Shown: positions 51,654-61,050 of the stretch, in pieces | How positions within the stretch are numbered: position 1 is the first letter of the stretch | How the letters are laid out: every line of letters starts with the position of its first letter | Source: Streptomyces cathayae | Lineage (GTDB): Bacteria; Actinomycetota; Actinomycetes; Streptomycetales; Streptomycetaceae | Direction: 5' to 3' | Length of the DNA: 64,000 bases | Assembly (NCBI RefSeq): GCF_029760955.1 | Contig: NZ_CP121682.1 | Span: 496,001 to 560,000 of the forward strand | Notes under the pieces: generated by a model | The model's input: the letters and a program-made list of their open reading frames with translations, nothing else | Told to the model about the DNA's origin: nothing | Databases searched by the model: none | Position numbers and translations under genes: made by a program

Positions 51654-52106
51654 ATGACCGGTATCGACATCGGCAGTGACGCCTTCAACGACCACACGTT
51701 CATCGCGCGGCGGCACGCCTACGAGGCGGCGAACGTCTCGCCGCCGCTGGCCTGGAGCGGCGTGCCGGACGACGCGGCGGAGCTGGTCCTGCTGTGCGAG
51801 GACCCCGACGCGCCGTCGGGGACGTTCGTGCACTGGATCGTCGTGGGCATCGACCCGCACAGCGGCGGTGTCGGCGCGGGGCAGAGTCCGCCGCGGGGCA
51901 CCGCGCTGGTCAACGGCTACGGGGAGCGCGGCTGGGGCGGGCCGCATCCGCCGCCCGGGGACGACGCGCACCACTACGTCTTCCGGCTCTACGCCCTCGC
52001 CGAGCCGTGTGTGCTGCCCGACGCGCCCCGCGCGGAACAGGTGCACGAGGCGGTGGACAGGGCCCGGATCGCCGACGGCACCCTGGTGGGGCTGTACCGG
52101 CGCTGA
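51654..52106 (+). CDS. PEBP (YbhB/YbcL) family protein
   Basis: A 150-residue phosphatidylethanolamine-binding-protein fold with SPPLAWSGVP, LCEDPDAPSGTFVHWIVVGI (the DPDxP and GxxxH motifs) and HHYVFRLYAL. Bacterial members are of uncertain function and may act as inhibitors or binding proteins. ATG 51654 is used; ATG 51621, with AGGAG upstream, would add 11 Gly/Arg-rich residues. Confidence 0.88.
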   Translation: MTGIDIGSDAFNDHTFIARRHAYEAANVSPPLAWSGVPDDAAELVLLCEDPDAPSGTFVHWIVVGIDPHSGGVGAGQSPPRGTALVNGYGERGWGGPHPPPGDDAHHYVFRLYALAEPCVLPDAPRAEQVHEAVDRARIADGTLVGLYRR

Positions 52107-52108
52107 GC

Positions 52109-52132
52109 CCCCGCCGGGTCTCACCGGCGGGG
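52109..52132. terminator. Convergent stem-loop terminator
   Basis: CCCCGCCGG and CCGGCGGGG flank a 6-nt loop just after the PEBP stop. Confidence 0.65.
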
Positions 52133-52190
52133 ACCGCGGCCGGGGCTGGTGAGACGGCTCGCGGCCCGCCCGCCCCGGCCGGTCCGGTGC

Positions 52191-52619
52191 TCAGAGCGCT
52201 CCGGGGACTTCCTCCGTGACGCCGTTCAGCGGTGACGCCGGGTCGCTGCCGTAGGGGCGGGTGATCACTTCCAGGCCGTGTCCGGCCGGGTCGCGGAAGT
52301 ACACACCGCGTCCGCCGTCGTCGCGGTTGATCCGGCGCGGGTGCCGGCCGTGCGGATCGGCCTGGACGGGGACCCCGGCGTCCACGAGCCGGCCGAGGAT
52401 CGGGCCGAACTCCTCCTCGGAGACGAGGAAGGCGTAGTGCTGCACGGGAATGTCGGCGTCGATGGTCGCGAAGTCCAGTGTGACGCCGTTGGCCGTCGTC
52501 ACCGGCAGGAACATTCCGGCCGGTTCGCCGACCTCCAGCCCCAGGATCCGGGCGAGGAAACGGGCGGACTTCTCCCGGTCGCGGGTCAGGACAATGGTGT
52601 GGTTCAACTCGACTGACAC
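52191..52619 (-). CDS. Glyoxalase/VOC superfamily protein
   Basis: A 142-residue two-module VOC protein with HTIVLTRDREKSARFLARILGL at the start and GRGVYFRDPAGHGLEVITRPY at the end. His, Gln/His and Glu metal ligands are plausible in these places. It lacks the paired cysteines of ArsI. GTG 52619 has GGAGG 10 nt upstream; ATG 52628 lies only 1 nt from that site. Substrate unknown. Confidence 0.82.
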   Translation of the reverse strand: MSVELNHTIVLTRDREKSARFLARILGLEVGEPAGMFLPVTTANGVTLDFATIDADIPVQHYAFLVSEEEFGPILGRLVDAGVPVQADPHGRHPRRINRDDGGRGVYFRDPAGHGLEVITRPYGSDPASPLNGVTEEVPGAL

Positions 52620-52751
52620 GGTTTCCATGCCTCCACGGGCATCCGCGGCGCCTCCATGCCTCACCCTGCCGGTGACCGACACGCGATGCCGCCCGGGGAT
52701 CATAGGCAGCCCGGTCGGCCGTCGTCGAGGTGTTCTCGACGCCCCCGCCGC

Positions 52752-53576
52752 CTACGGGGCCTCCCTGGCCTCGTCGACGTGGGCGGCCACCTGGTCCAGG
52801 AAGCGGCGCACGTCGGCTGCGGGCAGCGGGAGCGCGGCCCCACGGGGACGTTCGAAGCTGTGCAGCGCGGCTTCGACGAGGGGCCGGAAAGCGCTCCCGG
52901 AGCCGACGACCGCCTTCGCCGCCCTGCGCTTGGGAAGCCACTGGTCGGTGCGGCAGAACACCAGGGAGCGGCAGCCGTTGAGCACCCTGTTGTCCGCCAG
53001 GTGGCCCTCGCCGTCGGCGTGTTCGCGGACGGAGGCCCGCAGCGCGGTGAGCAGTGCGGCGCGGGGCGGCTCGGCGATCACCTCCCGGGCCGGCCTGCCG
53101 AACAGCCGGCGTCCGGCCCGAGAGACGATGGAACGGTCGATGACGTACCAGAAGTCCGCGGACTCCCCCGGGTCGAAACTCACCTTCTCCGGCAGCTCCG
53201 CGCCGGTGTTGAGGTCCAGCAGGTAGCCGGCCCCGCCCTCCCCCGTCCCGGCGACGGCGTCGGAGGCGTGGACGACCAGTTCCAGCCCGGCCGCGGGACA
53301 CGGCAGTGCGAAGTGGCTGAGCGTCCCGGCCAGTTCGTGCAGCGCCCGGCGGGGCAGGGACGGGTCCACCACGACCATGACGTCGACGTCACTGCGCCCG
53401 TGCAGGTAGTCGCCGAGGGCGATCGAACCGACCGCGAGGACGCTCACCAGGTGAGGGCCGCAGACGGTGCGGATGCGGTGGACCTGCTCCTCCAGATAGG
53501 GGCGGAGCTCGGCGGGCACGGGCTGCGGGAAGGCGGGAGAACCAGGAGGACCAGGAGAGGCGGGGGTACGGGCCAT
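52752..53576 (-). CDS. Nucleotidyltransferase, aminoglycoside-adenylyltransferase-like
   Basis: A 274-residue protein with the nucleotidyltransferase signature VGSIALGDYLHGRSDVDVMVVV, in which the two Asp of SDVD bind Mg, and a C-terminal helical domain like that of AadA-type enzymes. It might adenylylate a hydroxylated small molecule. Chromosomal streptomycete homologues are common and resistance activity cannot be assumed. ATG 53576 is used. Confidence 0.82.
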   Translation of the reverse strand: MARTPASPGPPGSPAFPQPVPAELRPYLEEQVHRIRTVCGPHLVSVLAVGSIALGDYLHGRSDVDVMVVVDPSLPRRALHELAGTLSHFALPCPAAGLELVVHASDAVAGTGEGGAGYLLDLNTGAELPEKVSFDPGESADFWYVIDRSIVSRAGRRLFGRPAREVIAEPPRAALLTALRASVREHADGEGHLADNRVLNGCRSLVFCRTDQWLPKRRAAKAVVGSGSAFRPLVEAALHSFERPRGAALPLPAADVRRFLDQVAAHVDEAREAP

Positions 53577-53783
53577 GCGCTCAGTCTCCCCGGCGGAAAG
53601 CGCCCCCTCGCCCCTCGCCTGCCGTGCGGCGCCCGTCGCCCGGCGCCCAACGGCAGGGCCCGGCCGTCCCTGCCGGACCCCACCGGCCCCCGGGGTACCC
53701 GTCGGGGCCGTTTTCAAGCATCGGCGGCTCATCAGGGCCGTCCGGCCCTAGCCCTGGTGGTTTCCGCCGCCGACGATGGACCG

Positions 53784-54221
53784 ATGTTCCAGAGCGATGG
53801 CTTCCGCGCACTCGATCGCCAGGAGTGCCTGCGCCTGCTGGCCAAGGTGCCGGTGGGGCGCGTCGTATACACCCGGCAGGCGCTGCCTGCCGTCCTCCCG
53901 GTCAACTTCTCCCTGGACACGGACTCCTCCGTGCTGCTGTGCACCTCGCGGGACTCCGACCTGGTGCGCGCGATCGACGGTGTCGTGGTGGCCTTCGAGG
54001 CCGACGACTTCCAGACCGGGATACGGGCCGGCTGGAGCGTGGTGATCACCGGCCGGGCCGCCGTGGTGACCGATCCCGCCGAGCACGAGCGGCTGCTGCG
54101 GGACGGTCCCGACTCCTGGATGCCGATGCGGGACGGGGTGTTCGTACGGATCGAGGCCGGCATGGTCTCGGGGCGGGAACTCACGGGCCTGGGCGTGCGC
54201 GGCACCGCGCCGACCACCTGA
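53784..54221 (+). CDS. Pyridoxamine-5'-phosphate-oxidase-like flavin/F420-binding protein
   Basis: A 145-residue split-barrel protein with LAKVPVGRVVYTRQALPAVLPVNFSLD and GWSVVITGRAAVV, typical of the PPOX-like group that binds FMN, F420 or heme. Substrate unknown. A strong stem-loop follows. Confidence 0.85.
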   Translation: MFQSDGFRALDRQECLRLLAKVPVGRVVYTRQALPAVLPVNFSLDTDSSVLLCTSRDSDLVRAIDGVVVAFEADDFQTGIRAGWSVVITGRAAVVTDPAEHERLLRDGPDSWMPMRDGVFVRIEAGMVSGRELTGLGVRGTAPTT

Positions 54222-54236
54222 GAGCCGAACCGCAGG

Positions 54237-54261
54237 GCCACCGGGCCACCGGCCCGGTGGC
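54237..54261. terminator. Stem-loop terminator after the PPOX-like gene
   Basis: GCCACCGGGCC and GGCCCGGTGGC flank a 3-nt loop. Confidence 0.65.
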
Positions 54262-54308
54262 ACACGGCAGTTGATCACGGCCCCGGGGGCATCCCGTACG
54301 GTACGCCT

Positions 54309-54755
54309 GTGACCGAGTACAGCACTGAGGAAGCCCCGGGGCGCTTCGGCCCCACCGCCACCACCGAGGCCGAGCCCGGCGAGGTGGGCCGGGTACGCAC
54401 GGAATACTCGCCCGCGCACGACGGTGACCCCGATCCCGGGGAGATCGTCTGGACCTGGGTGCCCTACGAGGAGAACGACGGCCGGGGCAAGGACCGTCCG
54501 GTGCTCGTCGTCGCGCGTGAGGCGGCCGGAACCGTCCTCGCCGTGCAGTTGTCGAGCAAGCGGCGCGACGGGGACCGGGACCGGGTGCCGATCGGCAGCG
54601 GGCCGTGGGACCGGTCGGGCCGGGATTCGTGGGTCGCCGTCGACCGGGTGCTGCGGCTGCACGAGGACGGCATGCGCCGCGAGGCCTGTGCCCTGGACCG
54701 GATGCGGTTCAATCTGGTGCGTCACCGGCTGCGGGAGCGCTACGGCTGGAGCTGA
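54309..54755 (+). CDS. PemK/MazF-like protein without adjacent antitoxin
   Basis: A 148-residue protein. After a ~45-residue acidic leader, GEIVWTWVPYEENDGRGKDRPVLVV and the following strands match the PemK-like barrel, where the toxin family cleaves RNA. No antitoxin-sized ORF lies upstream, so this is probably a conserved chromosomal homologue rather than an active toxin-antitoxin pair. Its last 47 bp overlap the convergent gene remnant. Confidence 0.75.
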   Translation: MTEYSTEEAPGRFGPTATTEAEPGEVGRVRTEYSPAHDGDPDPGEIVWTWVPYEENDGRGKDRPVLVVAREAAGTVLAVQLSSKRRDGDRDRVPIGSGPWDRSGRDSWVAVDRVLRLHEDGMRREACALDRMRFNLVRHRLRERYGWS

Positions 54756-55730
54756 CCTCCGCGGTGTCCGCCGTGTCCGCGGTGTCTTCCGCGTCCGCCG
54801 CCAGGTCCGCGAACGTCCGGTCGAAGGACGTGCGGATCGTTCCCCCGCGCGTGCGGTCCAGGATCCCGAAGACCACGTGCTCGAAGGCTTCCGCGAACCG
54901 GCCGCCCGGCTCCAGCAGCGCCCGGAACGCGGCCGCCACCCCTGCGGGGTCGTTGCGGAAGACCCCGCAGCCCCAGGCGCCCAGCACCAGCCGCCGGTGA
55001 CCGACCGCCGCGGCGGTCTCCAGCACCCGTTCCGCCCGGACGGCCAGGGCACCGGGCACCTCACCCGCACGCTCCGGCGCCGTCCGGAGGATGACGCCCG
55101 CGTTCGGCGCGGGCGAGGTGAGGAAGCCCGCCCGGAACGGCTCCTCGAGGAGCCGGCCGCGGTCGTCGCGGAAGACGGGCACGGCGGGTGAGTGAATCAC
55201 CCGGTCGGAGTAGAACGGGTCACGGTGGGTCCGGTGGTGGTCGTAGTACTCGGGGGTCCGCAGCAGGCAGGTGTGGAGCGCGGAGGCCCGGCACAGCGCC
55301 TCCTCCTGGGCCTGCGCGCCGTTGAGGTAGCCGCCGCCGGGGGTGGGGGTACCTCCCTGCTCATGGGGGTCCCTCCCGCTCGAGCGGAGCCGAGAGTGGG
55401 GGAGAAGCTGAGAGCTTGGGGGATCGCGGAGGCGAAGTTCAGCACCGCCGGCTCCCGGCGCGGCTCGCCCGGCTCCGCGTCTTCCGCGAGCCGGCGCGCG
55501 GCCTCCAGGCTGCTCTCCCCGGTGACCTCGATCCGTGTCCTGGCCGGGGAGGCCCGCTCCGGGACCTCCTTCGGACCCCGCACCGGCTCCGGCCCGTACA
55601 GCCGGGTCCCGTCCCGGGCGGCCCGGACGGCCTCCGCGAGGCGCACCTCGCGGCCGCTCGGAGCGCGGTAGGCCCCCGCCGCCACGATCTGCCCGGTCTC
55701 GCGCGCGATGCCGCGCAGACGCGCGCTCAC
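54709..55730 (-). pseudogene. TIGR02452-family gene interrupted by a short repeat insertion
   Basis: Two frames together make one TIGR02452 (macrodomain-like) protein. The N-terminal part runs from GTG 55730 (VSARLRGIARETGQIV, YGPEP, VLNFASA). The C-terminal part starts at about 55341 (PGGGYLNGAQAQEEALC) and goes through VIHSPAVPVFRDDRG to 54709. The conserved join NFASA(RN)PGGG is split by about 83 bp (55342-55424) that shifts the frame. The protein is unlikely to be made whole. Members are thought to bind or process ADP-ribose-like ligands or poly(ADP-ribose). Confidence 0.8.
55342..55424. repeat. Short Streptomyces-type repeat element inserted in a gene
   Basis: About 83 bp with CCCCC/GGGGG-rich ends, the internal palindrome CCGCTCGAGCGG (55376-55387) and paired GAGAGTGGGGGAG and GAGAGCTTGGGGGA units. 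It sits exactly inside a conserved protein motif and breaks the frame. Very similar CTCGAGCG/GAGAGTGGGGGAG sequences recur in intergenic regions of many Streptomyces genomes as I recall, so this looks like a copy of a non-autonomous element. Confidence 0.72.
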
Positions 55731-55999
55731 GCCGCGACCCCCGTACGCTCCGTGACCGCGCGCCCCGCGGCTCCCCTCACCGACATCCCCACCGGCTCCC
55801 CGTGATCTCCCCGTCGTGCCCGTACGAGCATCGTGAGCGATGCTGGTGAGGCGACGCAACGGAGTTTCGCCGCTCCCGGCACGCCCCACCGGGCGCCCTT
55901 GTGCCGAGCGTCGCGAGGGTTTTGGGTGGACGGGTTGAAGCCGGACGGGACCGAAGAACCCCGTCCGGCGACATGGAGGTATCTCAGGAGGATCCCCAC

Positions 56000-57361
56000 A
56001 TGTCCGATTCGGCAAGTGGCCATACCGAGCCACGTCCCGCCGTCACCGAAGCCGAGGTGGATGCGCTGGTCCGCGGCATCTGCTTCAAGACCGGACCGCC
56101 GCGCCGCCTCGGGGTCGAGGTGGAATGGCTCGTCCACGAGCTGCGTGCCCCGCAGCTCCCCGTGACATCCCAGCGACTCGAAGCGGCCTACGCCGCACTG
56201 CGGACCGTGCCCCTGAGTTCGGCGCTCACCGTCGAACCCGGCGGCCAGCTGGAGCTCAGCTCGCCGCCCGCCGTCTCCCTCATGGAGTGCGTCGACACCG
56301 TCCGCGCCGACCTCGACGCCGTCCGCGCGGTCCTGCGCGAGGACGGTCTCACCCTCGTCGGGCTCGGCCACGATCCCTGGCACGCACCACGCCGGTTCCT
56401 GCGCGAACCGCGCTACGACGCCATGGAGGCCTGCCTGGACCGCACCGGCCCCGCCGGCCGCGCCATGATGTGCGCCTCCGCGTCCGTACAGGTGTGTCTG
56501 GACGCCGGGTACGAGGAGCCGGGCGCCCTCGGCCATGTGCGGCGCTGGTGGCTGGCGCACCAGCTCGGTCCGGTCCTGGTCGCCGCGTTCGCCAACTCCC
56601 CGCTGGCCGGTCACCGGCCGACCGGCTGGCTGTCCACCCGGCAGCTGCGCTGGGCGCAGATCGGCACCGGTCGTGCGGGCGGTCCCGTGCTGGACTCCGA
56701 TCCGCGCGCGGCCTGGGCCCGCCACGTCCTGGACGCGCCGGTGATGTGCGTACGGCGCGACGCCGGCCCGTGGGACGTGCCGAAGGGGCTGACCTTCCGT
56801 GAGTGGACCAGGTCCAGGGCGCCCAGGGCGCCGACCCGGGACGATCTCGACTACCACGTGACGACGCTGTTTCCGCCGGTCAGGCCGCGCGGTCACCTGG
56901 AGCTGCGGATGATCGACGCCCAGCCCGGTGACGACGGCTGGATCGTGCCGCTGGCCGTGACGACGGCACTGTTCGACGATCCGGAGGCCGCCGAGACCGC
57001 CTACCGGGCGGTGAAGCCGCTGGCCGAACGGACCCACGGGATGCCGGCGCCGCACAATCCGCTGTGGCGGGACGCGGCCCGCGGCGGCCTGGCCGATCCG
57101 GAGCTGCGCGAGGTGGCCGCCGCCTGCTTCGCCGCGGCGCTGCGGGCGCTGCCCCGGCTGGGCGCCACGACCCCGGTCGTGGACGCGGTGGCGGCGTACC
57201 GGGACCGCTATGTCGCCCGGGGCCGCTGCCCCGCCGACGAACTGCTCGACACCCTGCGCGGCGGTGTCGCCGCCCGCGCCGACGGCACCGCCGTGTCCGG
57301 CGCGCGCACACACCCGCAGACGCACGGAGCGCCTCCGCACGGGAAGGACACCCGCTCATGA
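56000..57361 (+). CDS. egtA: Glutamate-cysteine ligase EgtA (ergothioneine pathway)
   Basis: A 453-residue glutamate-cysteine ligase making gamma-glutamylcysteine, the sulfur donor for ergothioneine. GVEVEWLVHE, the ATP/Glu-binding VEPGGQLELSSPP and MMCASASVQVCLDAG are visible. A strong AGGAGGAT precedes ATG 56000. The stop overlaps egtB (ATGA), the first of three such overlaps in the operon. Confidence 0.95.
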   Translation: MSDSASGHTEPRPAVTEAEVDALVRGICFKTGPPRRLGVEVEWLVHELRAPQLPVTSQRLEAAYAALRTVPLSSALTVEPGGQLELSSPPAVSLMECVDTVRADLDAVRAVLREDGLTLVGLGHDPWHAPRRFLREPRYDAMEACLDRTGPAGRAMMCASASVQVCLDAGYEEPGALGHVRRWWLAHQLGPVLVAAFANSPLAGHRPTGWLSTRQLRWAQIGTGRAGGPVLDSDPRAAWARHVLDAPVMCVRRDAGPWDVPKGLTFREWTRSRAPRAPTRDDLDYHVTTLFPPVRPRGHLELRMIDAQPGDDGWIVPLAVTTALFDDPEAAETAYRAVKPLAERTHGMPAPHNPLWRDAARGGLADPELREVAAACFAAALRALPRLGATTPVVDAVAAYRDRYVARGRCPADELLDTLRGGVAARADGTAVSGARTHPQTHGAPPHGKDTRS

Positions 57362-58686
57362 CCGACCCCGCTCCCGACTCCGAGGCCCTGCGCGAGCGCG
57401 CGGCCGCCGCGCTGATCACCGCGCGCGACCGGACCACCCTGCTGACCGGCTGTGTCGACGAACCCGAGCTGACCGCACAGCACTCGCCGCTGATGTCGCC
57501 CCTGGTGTGGGACCTCGCCCACATCGGCAACCAGGAGGAGCAGTGGCTGTTGCGGGCCGTCGCCGGGCAGGAGGCGATACGGCCCGAGATCGACAGTGTC
57601 TACGACGCCTTCGAGCACCCGCGTGCCGAGCGGCCGCGGTTGCCGCTGCTGCCTCCCGAGGAGGCCCGCCGCTACGCCTCGGACGTGCGCGGCCGGGCGC
57701 TGGACGTGCTGGAGGGCACCGCGTTCCACGGCGAGCGGCTGACCGAGGCGGGCTTCGCCTTCGGGATGATCGCGCAGCACGAACAGCAGCACGACGAGAC
57801 GATGCTGATCACCCATCAGCTGCGCAAGGGGCCGCAGGCGCTGACCGCTCCGGACCCGGATCCGGTGCCGCTGTTCACCGGCCCGTCCGAAGTACTGGTT
57901 CCCGGCGGCCCGTTCACCATGGGCACCTCCGACGAGCCGTGGGCGCTGGACAACGAACGTCCGGCGCACCGGCGCGAGGTGGCGCCGTTCCACATCGACA
58001 CCACCCCGGTGACCAACGCCGCCTACCAGGCGTTCATCGAGGACGGCGGCTACGACGACCCGCGCTGGTGGACCGCACAGGGCTGGGCCCACATCCGCCG
58101 GAACTCCGTCACCGCCCCGCTGTTCTGGCAGCGGGACGGCACGCCCGGCGCGGGGCGGTGGCTGCGGCGCCGCTTCGGTGTCACCGAGGCCGTACCGCCC
58201 GACGAGCCCGTGCTGCACGTGTGCTGGTACGAGGCCGACGCGTACGCGCGCTGGGCCGGGCGCCGGCTGCCCACCGAGGCCGAGTGGGAGAAGGCCGCCC
58301 GCCACGATCCGGCCGGCGGCCGCTCGGCGCGCTACCCCTGGGGCGACGCCGAGCCCGGCCCGCTCCACGCCAACCTCGGCCAGCGGCACCTGCGTCCCGC
58401 GCCCGCGGGGAGCTATCCGGCCGGTGAGTCGCCGCTCGGGGTGCGCCAGTTGATCGGTGACGTGTGGGAGTGGACGTCGAGCGACTTCCTGCCGTACCCG
58501 GGGTTCAGGGCGTTCCCGTACAAGGAGTACTCGGAGGTGTTCTTCGGGCCCGGGTACAAGGTGCTGCGCGGCGGTTCGTTCGCGGTGGACGCGGTGGCCT
58601 GCCGGGGCACCTTCCGCAACTGGGACCATCCCGTCCGGCGGCAGATCTTCTCCGGCTTCCGCACTGCACGCTCGGAGAGCGTCTGA
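57358..58686 (+). CDS. egtB: Hercynine oxygenase EgtB
   Basis: A 442-residue non-heme iron enzyme forming the C-S bond between hercynine and gamma-glutamylcysteine with O2. The DinB-like N-terminal domain carries the iron His set (WDLAHIGN and AQHEQQHDE). The C-terminal formylglycine-generating-enzyme-like domain has GGPFTMG, RLPTEAEWEKAA and LRGGSFA. It is coupled to egtA and egtC by overlapping start and stop codons. Confidence 0.96.
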   Translation: MTDPAPDSEALRERAAAALITARDRTTLLTGCVDEPELTAQHSPLMSPLVWDLAHIGNQEEQWLLRAVAGQEAIRPEIDSVYDAFEHPRAERPRLPLLPPEEARRYASDVRGRALDVLEGTAFHGERLTEAGFAFGMIAQHEQQHDETMLITHQLRKGPQALTAPDPDPVPLFTGPSEVLVPGGPFTMGTSDEPWALDNERPAHRREVAPFHIDTTPVTNAAYQAFIEDGGYDDPRWWTAQGWAHIRRNSVTAPLFWQRDGTPGAGRWLRRRFGVTEAVPPDEPVLHVCWYEADAYARWAGRRLPTEAEWEKAARHDPAGGRSARYPWGDAEPGPLHANLGQRHLRPAPAGSYPAGESPLGVRQLIGDVWEWTSSDFLPYPGFRAFPYKEYSEVFFGPGYKVLRGGSFAVDAVACRGTFRNWDHPVRRQIFSGFRTARSESV

Positions 58687-59489
58687 TGTGCCGTCACCTC
58701 GCCTACGTGGGGCCCGAGGAGCCGCTCGGCCGGCTCCTCGTGAGCCCGCCGCACGGGTTGTACCGCCAGTCGTGGGCGCCCCGGCGCCAGCGGTACGGAA
58801 CGGTCAACGCCGATGGTTTCGGCGTGGGCTGGTACGCGCCGGGAGACCCGGTGCCGGCCCGGTACCGCAGGGCCGGACCCATCTGGGCGGACCTGTCGTT
58901 CGCCGATCTCGCCCGGGTCGTCCGCACCCCGGCGCTGCTCGCCGCCGTACGGGACGCGACCCTGTCGGGCGCGGACGGTGAGGCCGCGGCGGCCCCGTTC
59001 GCCGCGGGGACCTGGCTGTTCAGCCACAACGGTGCCGTGCGGGGCTGGCCCGGCGCGCTCGCACCGCTCGCCGGGTCCCTGCCCGCCGAGGACGTGCTGT
59101 CGCTGGAGGCCCGCAGCGACTCCGCGTTCGTGTGGGCCCTCGTGCTCGCCCGGCTGCGGGCCGGGAAACCCGAGGGGCAGGCACTGGCCGACACCGTGCT
59201 GGAGGTGGCCGCGGCGGCCCCCGGTTCCCGGCTCAACCTGCTGCTCACCCAGGGCGACACCGTCACCGCGACCGCGTGGGGCGACACCTTGTGGTACCTC
59301 GCCCGGCCGGGCGGTGGCACCGTCGTCGCCTCGGAGCCCTACGACGACGATCCGCACTGGTGCGAGGTCCCCGACCGCACGCTGCTGGCGGCGAGCCGCA
59401 CCGACGTGCTGCTCACCCCGATCGAGGAGCCGGACGAGGTCCTGGCGCCCACCGACCCATCGGCACCCCTGAAGGAGCTCCGCACGTGA
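58686..59489 (+). CDS. egtC: Gamma-glutamyl hydrolase/amidase EgtC
   Basis: A 267-residue Ntn-type class II amidotransferase-fold enzyme. It begins MCRHLAYVG, so Cys2 becomes the N-terminal nucleophile after Met removal. NADGFGVGW and WLFSHNGAV are the substrate-pocket motifs. It removes glutamate from gamma-glutamyl-hercynyl-cysteine sulfoxide. TGATG overlap with egtB, GTGA overlap with egtD. Confidence 0.95.
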   Translation: MCRHLAYVGPEEPLGRLLVSPPHGLYRQSWAPRRQRYGTVNADGFGVGWYAPGDPVPARYRRAGPIWADLSFADLARVVRTPALLAAVRDATLSGADGEAAAAPFAAGTWLFSHNGAVRGWPGALAPLAGSLPAEDVLSLEARSDSAFVWALVLARLRAGKPEGQALADTVLEVAAAAPGSRLNLLLTQGDTVTATAWGDTLWYLARPGGGTVVASEPYDDDPHWCEVPDRTLLAASRTDVLLTPIEEPDEVLAPTDPSAPLKELRT

Positions 59490-60448
59490 GTCCGTTCCTG
59501 CTCACCCGCACCCTGCCCGAGGACGCCACCGACGCGGCCCTGCGCGCCGACGTCCTCCGGGGCCTCGGCGACAGGCCGAGGACGCTGCCGCCGAAGTGGT
59601 TCTACGACGCGTACGGCAGCGAGCTGTTCGAAGAGATCACCGAGCTGCCCGAGTACTACCCGACGCGGGCCGAACGCGAGATCCTGCTCGCCCGCTCCGG
59701 TGAGATCGCCGCAGCGGCCGGCGCCCGTACCCTGGTCGAACTGGGCTCCGGATCCTCGGAGAAGACCCGCCACCTGATCGACGCTCTGACCGGGCTGCAC
59801 ACCTACGTCCCCGTCGACGTCAGCGAGAGCGCCCTGACCCGGGCGGGGCGGGCGCTCGTCGCCGAGCGGCCGGGCCTGGCCGTACACGCGCTGATCGCCG
59901 ACTTCACCGGCCGGATGACACTGCCCGACACCCCGGGCCCGCGCCTGGTGGCGTTCCTCGGGGGCACGATCGGCAATCTGCTGCCCGCCGAGCGGGCCGC
60001 GTTCCTGGCCTCCGTCCGCGCGCTGCTCGCCCCGGGGGACGCGCTGCTGCTGGGCACGGACCTGGTCAAGGACGAGAAGGTACTGGTCCGGGCGTACGAC
60101 GACGAGGCCGGGGTGACGGCCGCCTTCAACAAGAACGTCCTGACCGTGATCAACCGGGAGTTGGGCGCCGACTTCGATCCGGCCGCCTTCGACCACGTGG
60201 CCGTGTGGGACGCCGAGCACGAGTGGATCGAGATGCGGCTGCGCTCGCGCGGGGCACAGACGGTGAAGGTCCCCGCGCTCGGTCTCGCCGTCGACTTCGC
60301 CGCGGGCGAGGAACTGCGCACCGAGGTCTCGGCGAAGTTCCGCAAGGAAGGGGTACGTGGTGAATTGGCCGCTGCAGGGCTGGAGTTGACGCGGTGGTGG
60401 ACGGACGAGGAGGGCCGGTTCGCGCTGTCGCTCAGCGTGGCGCGCTGA
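59486..60448 (+). CDS. egtD: Histidine Nalpha-methyltransferase EgtD
   Basis: A 320-residue SAM-dependent enzyme trimethylating histidine to hercynine, the first committed step. KWFYDAYGSELFEEITELPEYYPTRAE, the SAM loop LVELGSGSSEKT, PVDVSESAL and FLGGTIGNLLP are typical. GTG 59486 overlaps the egtC stop and has AAGGAG upstream. The EgtE desulfurase is not nearby, as is usual in Streptomyces. Confidence 0.96.
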   Translation: MSPFLLTRTLPEDATDAALRADVLRGLGDRPRTLPPKWFYDAYGSELFEEITELPEYYPTRAEREILLARSGEIAAAAGARTLVELGSGSSEKTRHLIDALTGLHTYVPVDVSESALTRAGRALVAERPGLAVHALIADFTGRMTLPDTPGPRLVAFLGGTIGNLLPAERAAFLASVRALLAPGDALLLGTDLVKDEKVLVRAYDDEAGVTAAFNKNVLTVINRELGADFDPAAFDHVAVWDAEHEWIEMRLRSRGAQTVKVPALGLAVDFAAGEELRTEVSAKFRKEGVRGELAAAGLELTRWWTDEEGRFALSLSVAR

Positions 60449-60585
60449 CGGAGGACGCCCGGTACGTGCGGGCCCGGGAGACTGACATCTCGCGCTCGCG
60501 CACCGTCTGGGGCACGGTGGAAAGACGTGTGACACAGGAGGCGTCCCGCGTACCGGTGGGAGCCGCCGTCGAGAGGAGCACCCGC

Positions 60586-60801
60586 ATGTCGAACCACACC
60601 TACCGGGTCACCGAGATCGTCGGCACCTCGCCCGACGGCGTGGACCAGGCCGTCCGCAACGGCGTCGAGCGCGCCGCGCAGACCCTGCGCAACCTGGACT
60701 GGTTCGAGGTGACCCAGGTGCGCGGCCAGATCGAGGAGGGCCGGATCGCGCACTGGCAGGTGGGCCTGAAGGTCGGCTTCCGCCTGGACGAGACGGACTG
60801 A
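60586..60801 (+). CDS. Dodecin (flavin-binding small protein)
   Basis: A 71-residue dodecin. Residues VTEIVGTSPDGVDQAVRNGVERA and the C-terminal WQVGLKVGFRLDE match the family, which forms hollow dodecamers storing flavins or CoA. GAGAGGAG precedes ATG 60586. It lies 137 nt after egtD in the same direction, and a terminator follows. Confidence 0.93.
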   Translation: MSNHTYRVTEIVGTSPDGVDQAVRNGVERAAQTLRNLDWFEVTQVRGQIEEGRIAHWQVGLKVGFRLDETD

Positions 60802-60819
60802 CCCCGCCCCGGAGGGGAA

Positions 60820-60843
60820 CGGCCCCGTCCCGGAACGGGGCCG
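60820..60843. terminator. Stem-loop terminator after dodecin
   Basis: CGGCCCCGT (60820-60828) pairs with ACGGGGCCG (60835-60843). Confidence 0.65.
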
Positions 60844-61050
60844 GCACGGGCCCGTGAGGAGGCACAGGACCCTGTACGTACCCGCGGGAACGTACCCGCG
60901 GGAGGGGGAGGGCGTCAGGTCCGCTCCTTCCCCCTCCTGTGCCGCCTCCGGTTCCTCCGGCGGGGCCGTCCGGCGGGCGCTTCCCGCTGTCGGTCACACC
61001 GCCCGGCCCGGACGGGGGAATGCGGCGGCGGACCAGGTGTTGAAGCAGGT

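Noticed and set aside
52752..53576. Aminoglycoside resistance determinant
   Set aside because: Only the general nucleotidyltransferase signature is visible. Neighbours are housekeeping genes and nothing indicates drug specificity.
54309..54755. Active type II toxin-antitoxin locus
   Set aside because: Only the PemK-like protein is present and no antitoxin ORF lies next to it.
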